A DNA stretch of 64,000 nucleotides from Trogon surrucura. Lineage: Eukaryota > Chordata > Aves > Trogoniformes > Trogonidae. The translations under genes and the position numbers were made by a program. Below, in pieces: positions 14,995-28,357 of this stretch; position 1 is the first letter of the stretch; each line of letters begins with the position of its first letter. The notes beneath the pieces were generated by a model. The model had not been told where the DNA came from. It ran no database searches and was given only the letters and a program-made list of their open reading frames with translations. The DNA lies in assembly GCA_020746105.1 (NCBI GenBank), contig CM036628.1, positions 8,545,191-8,609,190 of the forward strand. Direction: 5' to 3'.

Positions 14995-17900
14995 GTCACC
15001 AAAATCCAGTCTACTTCCCTCTCCTTCAGTCACTGCAACAAAATCATATTTTGACTGCGTTCCTCTGGTAAGTTCTGCTGTTGCAAAAAACACGGGATCT
15101 ATTAGCTGAGAACTCACTGAAGGACATTTGGAGCTCCCCTTATCACCATTCCAGTGGGGAAAGCTGTCATATACCGATCTATATGCACTTGGATTTTATA
15201 CAATGAAGATTCTGTGCATGTCTCACCTGCATGTTGCACTTGTACCCCTAGCAGCATCTTGCACCTCAGTTATTTTGCCTCTCTCCACCTCTTCCATTTA
15301 GTATCCAGCCTAAGCACCACAGGCCCTCCTGTCATGCCCCCTCCTCCTTTTAAGGCAGGGCTGTGTATCCTCAAGCATCTGACATCTCCTATTCACTTGT
15401 TTAACTCTGAAAAAGTAACCCTGTCAGTGTCTGGACATCAGATGAGGTATTTGGAGCAAATCCAGCAGAATCCAAGTCTAGCTTCCAGTTCTCATCTCTT
15501 TACCACTGAGCAACAAAGCCTAGGTTAATTGAGAACGTTTGGACTAGATTTTATGCTGCACTTGCTCTTACCCAAGTATTTATAAAAATGTGCCATTGCA
15601 GACGAATTGCATGTGAAGCACTCCTTCCATCATAATCTGGAATAAACCCTGCACAGAAATCTAACCGTAACACTGCAAGTCACTCTTCCCATACCACAAT
15701 TCTTCCAGCATTTGGCACATGGATTGCTTACCTGTGTGCTAACATAAATGTCACTCTCAGGAAACACTTTTCTGAAGCAGAAATGGATTCAGCTTCCTTA
15801 CAAGTGAGATTCCAAGACTGGCAAATGGGCCTGGCTTGGAAATTTTCAGTGAAAACCCTTCAATACTAAAGAAACAACTAAACATGAATCACGTAAAAGC
15901 TGCAGTACCAGAGCTTGAAACAAACAGGGCTGGAATCACAGCACCCTGCAGAAAACAAAGAAGTGGAGATAAGAGGATTTCTGCCTTGCAGAGTTTATAC
16001 ATACATCTGTGATTAATATTAGGAGGAAAATGAGGGTCAAAGCCTATCTCTGAAACTGGAAGTAGATAGTATAGCCAGGGGCCTCTAATCTTGCGCTTTA
16101 TCAACTTTTTATTCATGCGTATAAGCCTGAAAAATTTGTCATGATACTTGCTCTGGAGTCTGATTACTGTATGTTACTCTAATTACGTCTATTTTTACAC
16201 TTTGTGTACAATGCGTGGGATTTGAGGGATTTCTGTTGTTGTTATTCCCTGTTAGAAGACTTCCCGCAAGCTCCTTCAATAAAAAGAGTATTTCAAAGAA
16301 AGCACCAATACATATAATTCCTTTGAGTCCAATGTTTGGTAATTCTGAGCCTGAATTGTTTCTCACAGTTAACCACAAACACACTGTCTTCACCTCTGAG
16401 GAAGGAATGAAGATTAACAGCAGTATGAGAGATCCAGTGCATTCCTGAATTCTAAAATATGGCCAAAAAGACACTGGCATGCTAAATCTGTCCTTTGTGT
16501 CCCCACAGTCAAGCATGAACTCTTCCTGGAGTATCTGGAGATGAAGGTCAGGCCATGTGCCATTCAAAAGGTAATTTCCCCTAGATTTGCAACAGGATCG
16601 CAGATGTAACCTCTTCTGACTTCAGTGTCAGAAAATATCAACTGCCAAGCAAATAATACAGATAAAGAGACAGAAGTGTTCATTCAATATTTCACAGATC
16701 TACAATGACTGATTTACATATAAATATGTAATTTATTTACAGAGGAAGTAACAGCATCTCTGTATATATAGACAGGATGTGCTGCCCCTCACATACCCGC
16801 TTTTTTCTTCCAAGATCATAAATCCAAAATCTCAAAGTTTAATGAATCTAAATGAAAAGCAGATTATTTTTGACACAGTGGAAGAGCTTGGTATTTCCTG
16901 TGAAAATACTAGCACGGTCAATATTTTATATACTGGGAAACTGTGGTTCTTTTGTCCAAGGAGGGGTAGTGCAGAAGCTGAACAAAGGAGCTCTATTTCT
17001 ACACGTTCTGACTTAAGAAAATACCACGTTAAAAATATTAAGTTCCAACAACACAACTTTTCCTTCTCGGTGTTCAGGCAGGCACCAATATACAAGACCA
17101 TCTGGAAAGAAATGTGAGAACACAGTATGTAGCTACAGGCACATGGACCAGTGCCTAGTCTAGACGTCGAACATCAGAGGTAACAGTTACTGAGTCTAAA
17201 CAAATATCCTGAGATGATGTGAATAATGAATTGAGTTTTCTACACCCCATTCTTCCCAAATTCCCCTCTAGGGATAGATCCAGTCAATGTCCTTGCAACA
17301 CTCTTGCCAAGCTCCCTTGGAGACAAATCAGACCGACATTGCCACTAATGCTTGTGCTGTGAATAGCAATCAAGTTTAATGACTTCCCATGTATATTAGT
17401 TTTGTGCTAATGTAGGCCCACCTCTTCAACAGAATTACTCCAGATTTGTTTGTACAGGTATAAGCAAGAGGAGAACCAGAGGCTCACACATCTGGAATAA
17501 TATTCCTAAAACCATCAACATCCTGAATTTCAACTGGGACTGAAATAAAAATTCAAAAGCGAAGGTCATCTCTGCTACCATCTTGCTGGCTGTCGGCTGA
17601 AGTAATAATACAGGAAACCACGGAAGCGCAGATCTGGGGAAAAGGCTGTCTGACTCCAGCACCTGCAAACACAGGGCTAAAGATAAAGTGACCATTAACC
17701 TTCACAGAAGGGCAGAGAGGTCCCAGAGCGTCCAGCCTGCAGGCTTTATGGCTGCAAGGGGAAATGAAGAGAAAAATAACAGTGAGAACTGCATGCTCTT
17801 GCCATTTAACTCAAACGGTAACATCAATGGTAACATCACACTTTTTTGTTAGATTTTGTCTGCATAAAGACACAAACGGAGAACCTGGTTCATTCCACAA

Positions 17901-20900
17901 ACTGTAAAATAAATAGAAACGATTGAGTAATAATAAATTTACTCCTTCTACTTGATATCTGCAAGATTAATGACAAGCATCAAACCCGCATCCCTCTGTG
18001 CAGAATATAATACTACCCCATACTGTGGATATAGGTGGGAGAACTGAGGCAGAGCAATTCAGTGTCAGTTCCAGAATCCATAAACTTCAACTGAACCTGA
18101 AGTTCCTGGTGCCTGGGACGGTTTTAGAGTTTCTCCCCATCCTCTCTCGGTCAATATGGACACTCAGAAAGACCCTATGAGAATAGGCACCCTATAAATA
18201 TCCAAGATAACTTTAAGTTCACTAGTCAGCCTTCGGCCGTGGGAACTCTTACAGGATCACTGGCATCAAAATGCTGAGTTAAATTAGAAATCAATGACTG
18301 CAGTACATGATTTGGCCCAGCCTGCCCTGAGTTTTAAAATCATCACATAATAAAAAATACTTCATACTGAGCCAATTTCACCAGAACAGACCCACAGCAC
18401 AGCAGAGTCCTTACATGGCAGCCCAATGCATTACTCAGACTCCAGTTCTGGGAATTTTTAAATATCCCAGTGTGTTCTCAAGTGTCTCCTAAATACACTG
18501 GAGCTGTTCCCATCATAATGGGAAGGGAAAATATCTAATAAATATCCAGAGGCAGGAAATAAGCTAATTGCAGAAGAATTTTACCTAAAACTGTTGAACA
18601 AACTACAGTTCTGTGTTACTAAATCACATAATCACATGCTTAAACTGGATCTCTGCTTGCATTTTCCCGTTTCAAACATGCAACCACAGAGCTGGGCATA
18701 CACTTCGGTAACGCGCTGAGCTGATGGGTCTATCTACCATTCCAGGATCAGCGGTATCTGAAAAATCTACATGGAGATAGTGGAAACTGACAGCTTTCCC
18801 AGGATAAATGCCGCTCCCGGCCTCACCATTCCGGCCCTGTTGCTAGCCTTTAAACAGAACATATCTGAGTTCCACTGGTACCGGCATCAGGTATTGAATC
18901 CTTGTTACCGAACGGTTCTTTCCATCCAAGCAGTTTCCATACAGTGAAATACCAGCCGACACGGCAGGTCCGAACAGGAAGAGGAGCGGTTGTCACCGCG
19001 CACCACGCAGAAGAAAAGTCACGTACCCCTTCTACAGGCTTTATCAGCATCTATGCGAGAACACAAACTCAGATCCTCTCATGAACCAGCTCCTTTGGGT
19101 ATAACAGAGAGGCAAATACAACTGATACTGTCTGGCACGGTACTAACTCAGTCGCCAGGAGACTCACCATACTGCCTGGAGATAAGCTAATGTGAAGTCT
19201 GAGGATGACCTACGCTTGTTCCGCACCCAGAGAGCTCCCTTTGGTCATGCAAATGCTAAGTAAGCCCTCCATCTACTGAGGACTATTTATACTTCACGTG
19301 TGTAAGACTAGATAATATTTAAAAGCAACTAAAGGTTGATGAGCTAAGTTACAAGATGGATTTGCACTGCCTTCTTGACTACACAATACCTAGATTGCAA
19401 TATTTTCTCACTTCAGATGAGATTTAGTATTTCACCAAGGCGACCGTTACCAAGTACAAACTCTAAACACTGACAAGACTTCCTAGTTCGTGCAAAGTTT
19501 TCTCACCATGAATTCGTATGTCAATGCTAAATATGATGGGATGTTAGTAAAAAACATTCAAAGGAAATGCCATTGAGTGTTGCAGAATAACCACTGGTCA
19601 TCAGTAAAAATGGAATTAGTGATGATATGATCAAGCTTTTATTTTGATCAGAATCAGTCACAAAACCAGCAAATATGTTATCTCTGAAAAGCCCCATACA
19701 CAGTACAAATGTAACACCTCTTCCACCAAAATGAAAACTTCTTCAAAATATGAAATATTTTTCCTTTGGAGGAACAAAATCTCTTGCACCCTATGATGTT
19801 TTTATCCCTCCTGTAATTGCAGAATGAAAAGCAGCAGCAATGGCCATAGTTTGAGGGCCAGTAGAATGAAGAAGTGTGATCACCAGAATCAGAGCGTGTA
19901 AATTCCATGTATTCCTTTTCTATATCTAATCCAGTCCACAAAAGTTGTGGTGGTACTGTTTACAGCATAGTTTTTTCAGACTCATCACAATAATAATGAC
20001 TGGTTTGCTCTTTTTTTTTTTCCTCTTTCCTCTTTAACATGATTTTACACTGCTTTGCATTAAAAAGATAATATAAAATCTTTTGCATAGCCTAGAAGCT
20101 TGACAAATCAACTAAAGCAAGAACTTCTGAGATAAACAATAGTCTTTCCTTGACTCAGATTTCTTGCTTTAAGCTGATTTATTGTAAGAATCTTAACATT
20201 TTAATGTATTGTACAATAAGATAATTTTTAATTGTTGCAGAACCCACAGCTTTACAAGTTTAACTCTCATTAAATCCACTCTTCAGTCGGCACAGTAACA
20301 ACAAAATGGTAACATATGAAAGATACACCCAAAAAAGAAAATAAGTGTTAAAAAAAATGCTTAAAGTAATACATGCTGGTAACTACCAAGTGTATAAACA
20401 GTCTAATATTCTTCTGCTCACTGTATTGCAACCTGAACTCTTAAGAGTACAGAAACACATTGCCTTGTGGTTTTGAATTTAACTCTGATGTGGAATAGCT
20501 GCATGCTATGTCTCTTTCAAAGGATCAAAATCTTAAAAAAAGTAAAGCTTTAATGCATCTGTAAATAATACCTTTCTCAATATATGTGCAAAGAAAGAAC
20601 GAAGGATTTTGGGGAGAACTTTCCTTAGTATTGTACAGAAGGCAATTCTGAAATGGCATCTCCAGCTGAGTTTACTCTCCTAATGCACAGGAGGTTTTCT
20701 CTGTCCCATTCTCTATACCACTGTGTTGGCATCTCCCCTTTTTTCAACTAAGATTGAAACAGTCAATTATATAAATCCACAAGCTCCCTACAAGGTGTTA
20801 AATCATTTGCTGTCAGACTCAAATATAATGTATAGATCGAAAAGGCAACAAAATCAAGGAAGCACCATTCATACATACCCCCTGCTTGTAGGATCTTCCT

Positions 20901-21410
20901 AGGTAATCATACTATGGGTCTCCAGTTTAAATTTATAGAGAATCTCTTGGACCACTACTCAAAGGACAAGTAAACCACACAGCCTTTCCTCCCCTGCTTT
21001 CTTTCCCTCACCCTTGTGCTTCCTCCTACTGAAATAATTAAATATATCTTATTTAAAAAAAAAAAAAAAACAAAACAGGGAAAATTCAGGAGAACTCAGA
21101 AATCCTGACACTGTTTTCAAAGAAAATAGCATGAGAGAATGCGCCTTTTCTAAACCTCCCCCTGTCATTACCAATGTTTAGGAATATGCAAATAGTTTCT
21201 TGAACCGTAGGGATAAAACTTAACCTGGCATTGCAAGGAAGAGCCTTAGACTCCTGTTACCTGGCTGCAGTGCTGCGCAGTGTGTCAGCAACAGGCCTGG
21301 GAAAAGATGCTGGTTCGCAGATACCATGATCCAGGGTGAAACTAAGGTCCTCAGACAGCAGGGTGAGGGCTGCTGCTCCAACTCTCCTAAGCTCCTAAAT
21401 TAGAAATCTT

Positions 21411-21779
21411 AAAAAAAAAAAAAAAAACAGAAAAGAAAAAAGGAAAGGGAAAGAAAAAGATGAGGAAGAGGAAGAAGAAAGAGAAAGAGAAAGAGAAAGG
21501 GAAAGGGAAAGGGAAAGGGAAAGGGAAAGGGAAAGGGAAAGGGAAAGGGAAAGGGAAAGGGAAAGGGAAAGGGAAAGGGAAAGGGAAAGGGAAAGGGAAA
21601 GGGAAAGAAAGAAAAAGAAAAAGAAAAAGAAAAAGAAAAAGAAAAAGAAAAAGAAAAAGAAAAAGAAAAAGAAAGAAAAAGAAAAAGAAAAAGAAAAGAA
21701 AAAGAAAAAGAAAAAGAAAAAGAAAAAGAAAAAGAAAAAGAAAAAGAAAAAGAAAAAGAAAAAGAAAAAGAAGAAAGAA
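21411..21779 (+). repeat. compound homopurine microsatellite (GGGAAA)n(GAAAAA)n
   Basis: After a 17-A run at 21411-21427, the sequence is almost purely A and G on the + strand. It is uninterrupted purine from 21462 to 21779. Positions 21499-21606 are 18 perfect copies of GGGAAA. Positions 21611-21770 are roughly 26 copies of GAAAAA with three small interruptions. The long Lys/Arg/Gly-rich and Phe/Ser-rich open frames across this tract are repeat translations, not genes. Homopurine-homopyrimidine mirror tracts of this size can form triplex DNA, and the GGG runs could form a G-quadruplex. Confidence 0.97.
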
Positions 21780-24700
21780 CTCTTGGCACTCAAAAGACCA
21801 AGGACTGACAAAGAACCAGCCAAACTACAGCAGCATTAACTCTTTATGTCCTGGCAGGTATCCTTCCCACATAAGCCAGAAGAATACAAAAATGGTCTCA
21901 TAAAGTGTAAACTGGGAGGAAGGAAAGGACACACTTGACTGCAAGCTACTGTAATATTTTCTGGCAAATTATAGCAATAATAGACTTCTATGAATGATGG
22001 CAGCCTCTTCTTACTAGTAAATACCAGTTAAATTTAAGAAATGCAAGTTCAGCAGAAAGAAGAAAGAAGTGGAATAGCAGACGAAAAGCCAAGGAACAGC
22101 AGTGAAAGCAGGAGAGGCTGTATGAACTCCTTGACATACCATTTTGCTGAGGTTAGCTCTAGAGAGGGCGTCAAAGTTGTAAGCAAAATAAGTCTGTGGA
22201 GTAACCTCCATTTTCTCCCACAGCCTTTTAAGCAGTAATTTAAAAAGAAACTGTGAAATGCGATTCTTATTACTTCCTACAGTTTTAAAAGCTTAGAGTA
22301 GCATTCCTCAGTCAGCAAAACTATGCTTAAACAAGCAGGTATACTGGAAATAATATTTGGCGCTCTCTTCATTTTCAGTTTGTGAATCATTAAAGATCCT
22401 GCTTCCAAGCTTTGTGGCCGAGCGTGCATTTTGGCAGTTTTGCCTCGTTTGGGTCGGTCGGAAGAACGTCCAGAGCCTTGCACGATCGCTTGGCTGTACG
22501 AGCTGATGAGATCTCATGAGATTTATGGAGGGAACTGTAACAGTCAGCAGGAGTGAGGGAGGAATAGCAGTTAAAATGATCCTTGCTAATCACGTCAGCT
22601 GCAAATCTCAGTGTCTGCTGTTCGCCAAAGAGGTGGTTTCAAGTTCTAACCTGTAGCACTGCTTCCATTGCACACATAAGCTGTCAACCAAAGATATGGA
22701 GATAAACCTCTCCAGATGGAAAGAAATCTATTTAGTTTTATGTTTAAACTACACAATAGACTGACCTTAAACAGACAGAAGGATTGGCAAAGAAATTCAT
22801 CTGAGGAAACGATGAGGGGACAGGACTGCGTTTCCACTAAAACAAATGTCAAGTAACAAAATCTCATGCAATGTGTTTGAATTCATTTAGAAGAAACTGA
22901 TGAAATTCAAATGGCATCCACGCTTGCGGGGTTGGCTTTCCTTTTGAAAGCTATTTTAAACTTTAAGGGGATGTATATGTATCTGTGTATGCATGATTCA
23001 ACATGATGTTGGTGGCATTCCAGTAAAGTCAAGCCACCGATTCTTGAGTTTGGGCCACATCCAGAGCTCATTAAAATCAATGACAGTCCTTCCACTGAAT
23101 TCACCTCTTCCTATCACAGCCTCGGCTTGCCGTCTGATGTCCAACAGGGACTGCAGTCACTCTGCTTTGCCCCCTGTTTGACTTACTGCACAGCTTGGCA
23201 TTTATGTAACGTAACTAAAGATACAGAGACCAACTACACAGCGTACACTGTCCGCAGTACAAACACAAGGATTACTGAAAATCCTCAGGGGGAAAAAAAA
23301 AATCAACTCCACAGTTTGCTAAACCAATGTGTACTTTCTTTTCATTTATATAGAGTTTGTTCATATAAATACATAAATGACTAATAACGAATCTCTAACA
23401 CACTTCAACAGCATCAGATACAGTAAGTATTCTGGTCAAAGTTGCAGTGGATTTCAGTAGATTAAGCAGTAATGATTAAAGATGTGCTTGTTGGTATTAA
23501 ATGTATTAGACTCTCCCACATACACAAAGTATTGTTCACCAAGTGCCCATTTTCACAGCCGTTCAAAACTGCGTAACATCTTAGCCCTTCTCTTAATGCT
23601 TTTGTATGATCCCAGTATTTGCACTTGCAGCTAGTACTTTCTTGTGGAATATTGTAAGTAACCATTGATCTCTAAACAAATCTCTTTAGAATCTCAATAA
23701 ATAACTCTGCATTAAGCAGATCTTTGGGCCAGCTAAAATTTCTCATTTCTTCTTTGACTGTCATACAACTTCTGCTACACATTTGTCTGCACAAATTATC
23801 TGACTGGCAAATTAAGACACATTTCAAGTGGAGACAAGCGTTAACTTTGAAACAGAAGTCAATGCCAGCAAAAATTCTTAAGGTGTAAAACTTAACTTTT
23901 GATGGTTAAGTGTGCACTTACTGGCTCCCAGGAACACTAAAAAGAAGTCTAAATGGGGGTCTACTTCCAAAATGTCTTAATACAGTCAAAAAAACCTGTG
24001 CTGTGGGTTCCAAAGGACAAAGAGTTTTAAGTCATCAAATCTGCACTGGGCATATTGCCACCCTTGTTGTCACAGCAGTCTGTGACATCTCATTTTCAGA
24101 AAACTTCCAAAAAATCTTTGATGGAAACGGAAGCAAACAGCTTAAGTGGGAAAGCCCTCCAACTCACCATGATTTAAAGAAAATTAAGGAGTTTACTTTT
24201 GATTCATGCACCATCCAGGTAACTTAGTTTTGCATAGTAGAAAAAGCATTTATATACATACATAATCACATAAAGCCACCTATGTGCCATAAAGTCCAAG
24301 GTAATAAGAAGTGCTTTGCACTTTCTTATACTATAGTGAGTAGGAATCAAGCCAACTTTGAATTTTGCAGATGTGGATCCAAATTCTCTGATGGAATTCT
24401 TGCAAACCTCACATGCCACCTGTGCAACAGGGCTGCCTTTTTTTTATGACTATGTAGGAGCTCAGTCTGGAGAAGTGTAATTCTGTTGATCTTGTGATAA
24501 GTCATCTACCGACATTCTTTAGAAACAGATGAGCAATTTCACTAAGTCAATGTAATTTTCAGGTGCAATATTCTTCAGGAATTGCCCTGAAGCACTGCAA
24601 TGTATTGCTCCATACATTAGATAGCTAGAAGTTCAAACTAGAAACAACCAATCAACCAAACAGTGCAAAAAGTGATTCCATGGCCATGAAATGACTGGAT

Positions 24701-25071
24701 TAATTTTTCAAGTTACCTGTAACCTCCTTCAGTTTCCAATACATTTCAGAAGGACAACACAAAGTGTAAAAGATCTATGGGAACTGTAATTCCAAGCAGC
24801 TCAGAGTACGTGTACTAGGCTACCTCCTCTCAGTTCTCCAATCTGCTGTAGCAGGTCTGAAATGACTAAAACCCCATCCAAAACTGTATCAGACAAGCTC
24901 TGATGATTGCGTGAGTTTAGGCAGAGGAGTCCACTCACAGAGATCTCCGTGCAGTGTGGTGCAAGGACACAGCACAATGGCTGGAAAGAGAAATGGCCAA
25001 TTTGAACGATATTTCCAAGAAAGCAGTTGGACTAGACTGCAGAAGAGACTGGAGGTGGTTCACTGGGGTTC
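21780..25071. other. non-coding stretch, no gene seen
   Basis: AT-rich sequence with only short open frames and no recognised exon or repeat. The local palindrome around 22505-22525 (GATGAGATCTCATGAGAT) is the only structured element that I noticed. Confidence 0.5.
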
Positions 25072-25072
25072 A

Positions 25073-25228
25073 CAGAATCACAGAATGTTAGAGGTTGGAA
25101 GGGACCTCAAAGATCATCTAGTCCAACCCCCCTGCCAGAGCAGGATCACCTACAGCAGAGCACACAGGAACACGTCCAGGCGGGTTTTGAATGTCTCCAA
25201 AGAAGGAGATTCCACAACCTCCCTGGGG
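25073..25228 (-). repeat. CR1 LINE fragment, 3' end
   Basis: It begins with the antisense CR1 tip (TCACAGAATCACAGAATG). It runs through the 'GGGACCTCAAAGATCATC' core and the 'CAGGCGGGTTTTGAATGTCTCC' region typical of avian CR1, and breaks off in the 'CCACAACCTCCCTGGG' motif. It is closely similar to the copy at 2.5-2.8 kb, so it probably belongs to the same subfamily. Confidence 0.93.
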
Positions 25229-25469
25229 TTCTTGGATACTCTGTGCTCATGCCCTGCCTGCAGGTTGCTACCCTGAGGAGAGCACTTGCCCTTCCACGAG
25301 CCGCTCCCACGGGCACCAGGAGAGTCACCATCGGACATTCACTGAAGTCGTTACATGATTAAGGCTTCAGCCCTGCGTAGAGCGGCTCGTAAGACCAAAC
25401 TCTTAAACGACAGAGTGTAACAGCAAAGGAATCATGAAAGAAACAACACAGCAGCTGCCTTTTCATTCT

Positions 25470-26560
25470 ACTACAGGTGATGGATCCGATCCGCTCCCTT
25501 CACAAGCCCCTTCTCCTCTCAGGCCGCCACTGCCCGCTCGCTCTGAGACCCCACGGATTCTGCCAGGGCCCGACACCTGTGCCCAGAGCTCACACCGGGG
25601 AGCCAGCCGGCAGCTCCGCCCGCGGTGCCAGAGACGAAATAAAGCCCAGCTCGTACTGCCAACGCCGCCCGGCCCAGCCAGCTGACAGGGGTTAAACAGC
25701 TTGGTTAGGGCATAAATCGCCGAGACGTGACGCCGGGGGGGCTGCCGGCCCGGCCGCCAGGGACGAGGATGCAGCCGAGCCCGACAGAGCCCGCACTCGC
25801 GGGAGGCGCAAGGAGCCGTCACCAGCAGCCGCTGAACGAAGCGCTCGAACAAAGAGCGAGCGCACCGCGGGCAGCTCCCGTCCGCCACGGAACACCCGGC
25901 ACAGCCTTAACCCGGCGCTGCCGAGCACGGACCCGCGGAGCTCTCACCGGCACGGTCCCGTTACGCCGCTGCTCGAGGCGCGGGAGCACCGACAGGAGCC
26001 CTGCCCCCGCCGGGGCTGGGGGACGGAGCCGCCCGGGACGGGGCCACAATCCCCCCGCGCTCCGCCGCCCGCTGCCACTCGCCGCCCGCGCGCCGCTCCG
26101 CGCCCGCCGCCCCGGGGCCGCGCGCCCCGCCCCGCCCCGCCCCGCCCTCCCCGCCGCCCAACGGCAGCCGGCGCGCGCCGCCGGGCACCGGGTCTCGCGC
26201 CGCAGGTAGCAGGCCCCACCTCCCGCGCGCCGCGGTAACGGCACCGGGCCGCGGGGGGGGGGGGGGCGCGTCCGTGTCCGTGTCCGTCCGCGCAGCCGGG
26301 CCGCGCGTTGCCCGCAGGGACCGGGCACCTCCTCAGCGGGCGTACCCCGCGCCAGGGTCGCGGCCCGCGGGTGACTCCGAAGGCCCGGGAGATTCCCCCG
26401 CTGGGGCGGCAGCGGAGCCCGAACCGCGGGAAGCGCGTCAGGCCGGGAAACGAACGGAGCGCGACCTTCGCCTGTTGCGAACTGGGTTCCGCTGCCGAGC
26501 GCTCCGGCTGCGTGTCGATCCAAGCACGGCTGAACTGTCCTCAGCTGCTGAGTAAAATCG
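25470..26560. promoter_or_regulatory. CpG island, orphan promoter candidate
   Basis: The composition jumps to very GC- and CpG-rich, with a tandem array of GC boxes (CCGCCCCGCCCCGCCC type, about 26120-26152) and a G run near 26257-26268. A usable minus-strand donor (GCCG|GTGAGA) lies near 25950, and a plus-strand donor-like site (CGCAG|GTAGCA) near 26207. This suggests a non-coding first exon on one or both strands. No coding exon can be attached. In human Xq24 the gene upstream of PGRMC1 is KIAA1210 on the opposite strand, so a minus-strand KIAA1210 promoter is a reasonable guess. The long open frames inside are products of GC bias. Confidence 0.6.
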
Positions 26561-28260
26561 GAGAACCCAAGACAAAGGGGACCGTTTATGGAACAGACAG
26601 AAACGTGGCTCGAATCGGGAAGTGTATCTAATCTAACCAGACACCTCGATGATTTGGGAAAAAAAAAAACCCCAAGCGATGCTCCTTCCACCTGTCTGCC
26701 TTCTGCTGCTGCTTGCTTCTTTTTACTTGGTCACCCCCACCTTGTCCGTGCTGCTTTGGATCTGACCCCCTGGCTGAAACAGACCAAAGACAGGCAACAG
26801 AAGCCCTCTTGTAACCAGCTTGGGGGGGTTAGAAGCAATTTCAGCTAAATAGACTCAAACTGAGATGAGAATCCATGCATTTCTGCACCTACAGTCTTGT
26901 GAGGTTACATCCTGAAAAGGTGTTACCATCCTAGTGTATTGATACCTCCCTTCTTTTAACCTTTAAATCTATTAATGTTGAAGTTGGTTGTCAGTTCACG
27001 TTGAAACAGCCTGCTCTGCTCTGGCACAGAACCATTGCAGTTGCAGACAAGTGATGATCTCTGCTTCAGGGATACAGTGACCCGAGAGAAAGCAGCTCAG
27101 GCAATCCAAGAGGCGAATAGTGCTACTAATTTGACTCAATCGGTGAATGCGCCAAGTTTCCTTCATGTCATACGGTTATTTTTGATACATAAAACTCTCC
27201 TGGTTCATCAGACCTATAAGCAAATCCAAGGAGTTATCATCAGAAGTCTGGAATTTTATTTACTTTTTCATTGTCAGTGTTCTTTATAGGGATGCTGAGA
27301 CTGTTGTGTTGCAAAAATCACATGCAAACTTATGTTTCCTTTCTTCCTTACCTCTTCCAGAAGTATCTAGAGCTTGTCCAGATTGTTTTTGACATTTGCT
27401 GCATTTCAAAAAAGGAGCCCATACTGAGAATTCACGCACGGATTTTCATTTATAATTAAAAGACAAAACACCCCCAAAACTTGCTAGCACAGCTTCTGTA
27501 CAGACTGACCAAGCAAGCGTTCTTGTCACAGTGGCTGTCAGTCCTGTTTGGCGTGACTGAATCGGAAACCATAGTCCTGGCAGCCTAAAAGGCAAGGGGG
27601 AAGATGAGCTTGGGGAGGGGGAAGATCCTCAGTTACAAGCTCACATCAGTATGTTTCTGAGGAAAGCAATTCTCCAGCATGAGCAGTCTCTGCCTTTCCA
27701 AGCCCCCTCTCTGACACATTTTCTAAAACTTGGTAAAAATTCCCATCTGGAGCTGGTTTATACTGCAGATGTTTATACATATATCTTCAGGAATTACAGT
27801 ATCTTGATAGCCTTAAGCATAGTGTTGTCTTTACATTTCCAAGTTCTTTCTTCTCACACTTAGCTAGATGAGGAGCACCGCTAGAAAGTCAGAAGACTCA
27901 ACAGAAAAATAAACAGAAATGTGATGGAGATGGAAATAAAAACTAAAAATAAAAAAAAAAGGATGTTCAGCAGAAAGATGGTCTATGCTTTTGATCTGAT
28001 GACTAGATGTAACTCAGGGCATTCCTAGGTTAGGTGCCAGCTCTGCACCTCGAACAGACCTACTCTAACAACAGCTTAATATATCACCTGCTGCCAGCAT
28101 TAGGAGGACATTTGACCTACTGGACCTCTGCAGTGCAGGGAGGGGTTCTGTTTCCTTGGCATAGGTAGGCACTAGTCAGTAAAAAATAAAGAAAAAAAAG
28201 AAAAATTACAGCATCTCAAAATTTCTTTATTTTTCCTTGTTAGTAAGTTAAATTATTACT

Positions 28261-28357
28261 GGGATGGGGGGAGGAGGGAAAGGGAGAAGGAGAGGGAGGG
28301 AGAAAGGGACGGGAGGCGTGAGAGAGAGAAAGAATGAAAAGGAGGGAAAAGTAGAGA
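28261..28357 (+). repeat. degenerate G/A-rich (homopurine) tract
   Basis: About 100 bases composed almost wholly of G and A in irregular GGGA/GAGA/GGAG words, with a few pyrimidine interruptions. It is a degenerate simple repeat able to form non-B structures. Confidence 0.8.

Larger units (their letters stand above)
2831..21404. other. long gene-poor interval
   Basis: About 18.6 kb of AT-rich DNA in which I find no convincing coding exon. Open frames up to about 150 codons occur on both strands, for example 3994-4443 minus, 8776-9204 plus and 16139-16567 minus. They lack family motifs, coding-like composition and consistent splice sites. One short segment near 14.07-14.15 kb has a good acceptor and donor and is discussed under findings. 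The interval could be intergenic, or an intron of a minus-strand gene starting at the 26 kb CpG island; the sequence alone does not decide. Confidence 0.5.

Noticed and set aside
21395..21903. Open frames of 126-147 codons rich in Phe/Ser or Lys/Arg/Gly
   Set aside because: They are translations of the (GGGAAA)n(GAAAAA)n microsatellite in different frames and have no independent protein features.
25819..26691. 290-codon minus-strand open frame
   Set aside because: It lies in a CpG island where stop codons are rare; Arg/Gly/Ala/Pro-biased composition and no domain. Several overlapping frames on both strands are equally open.
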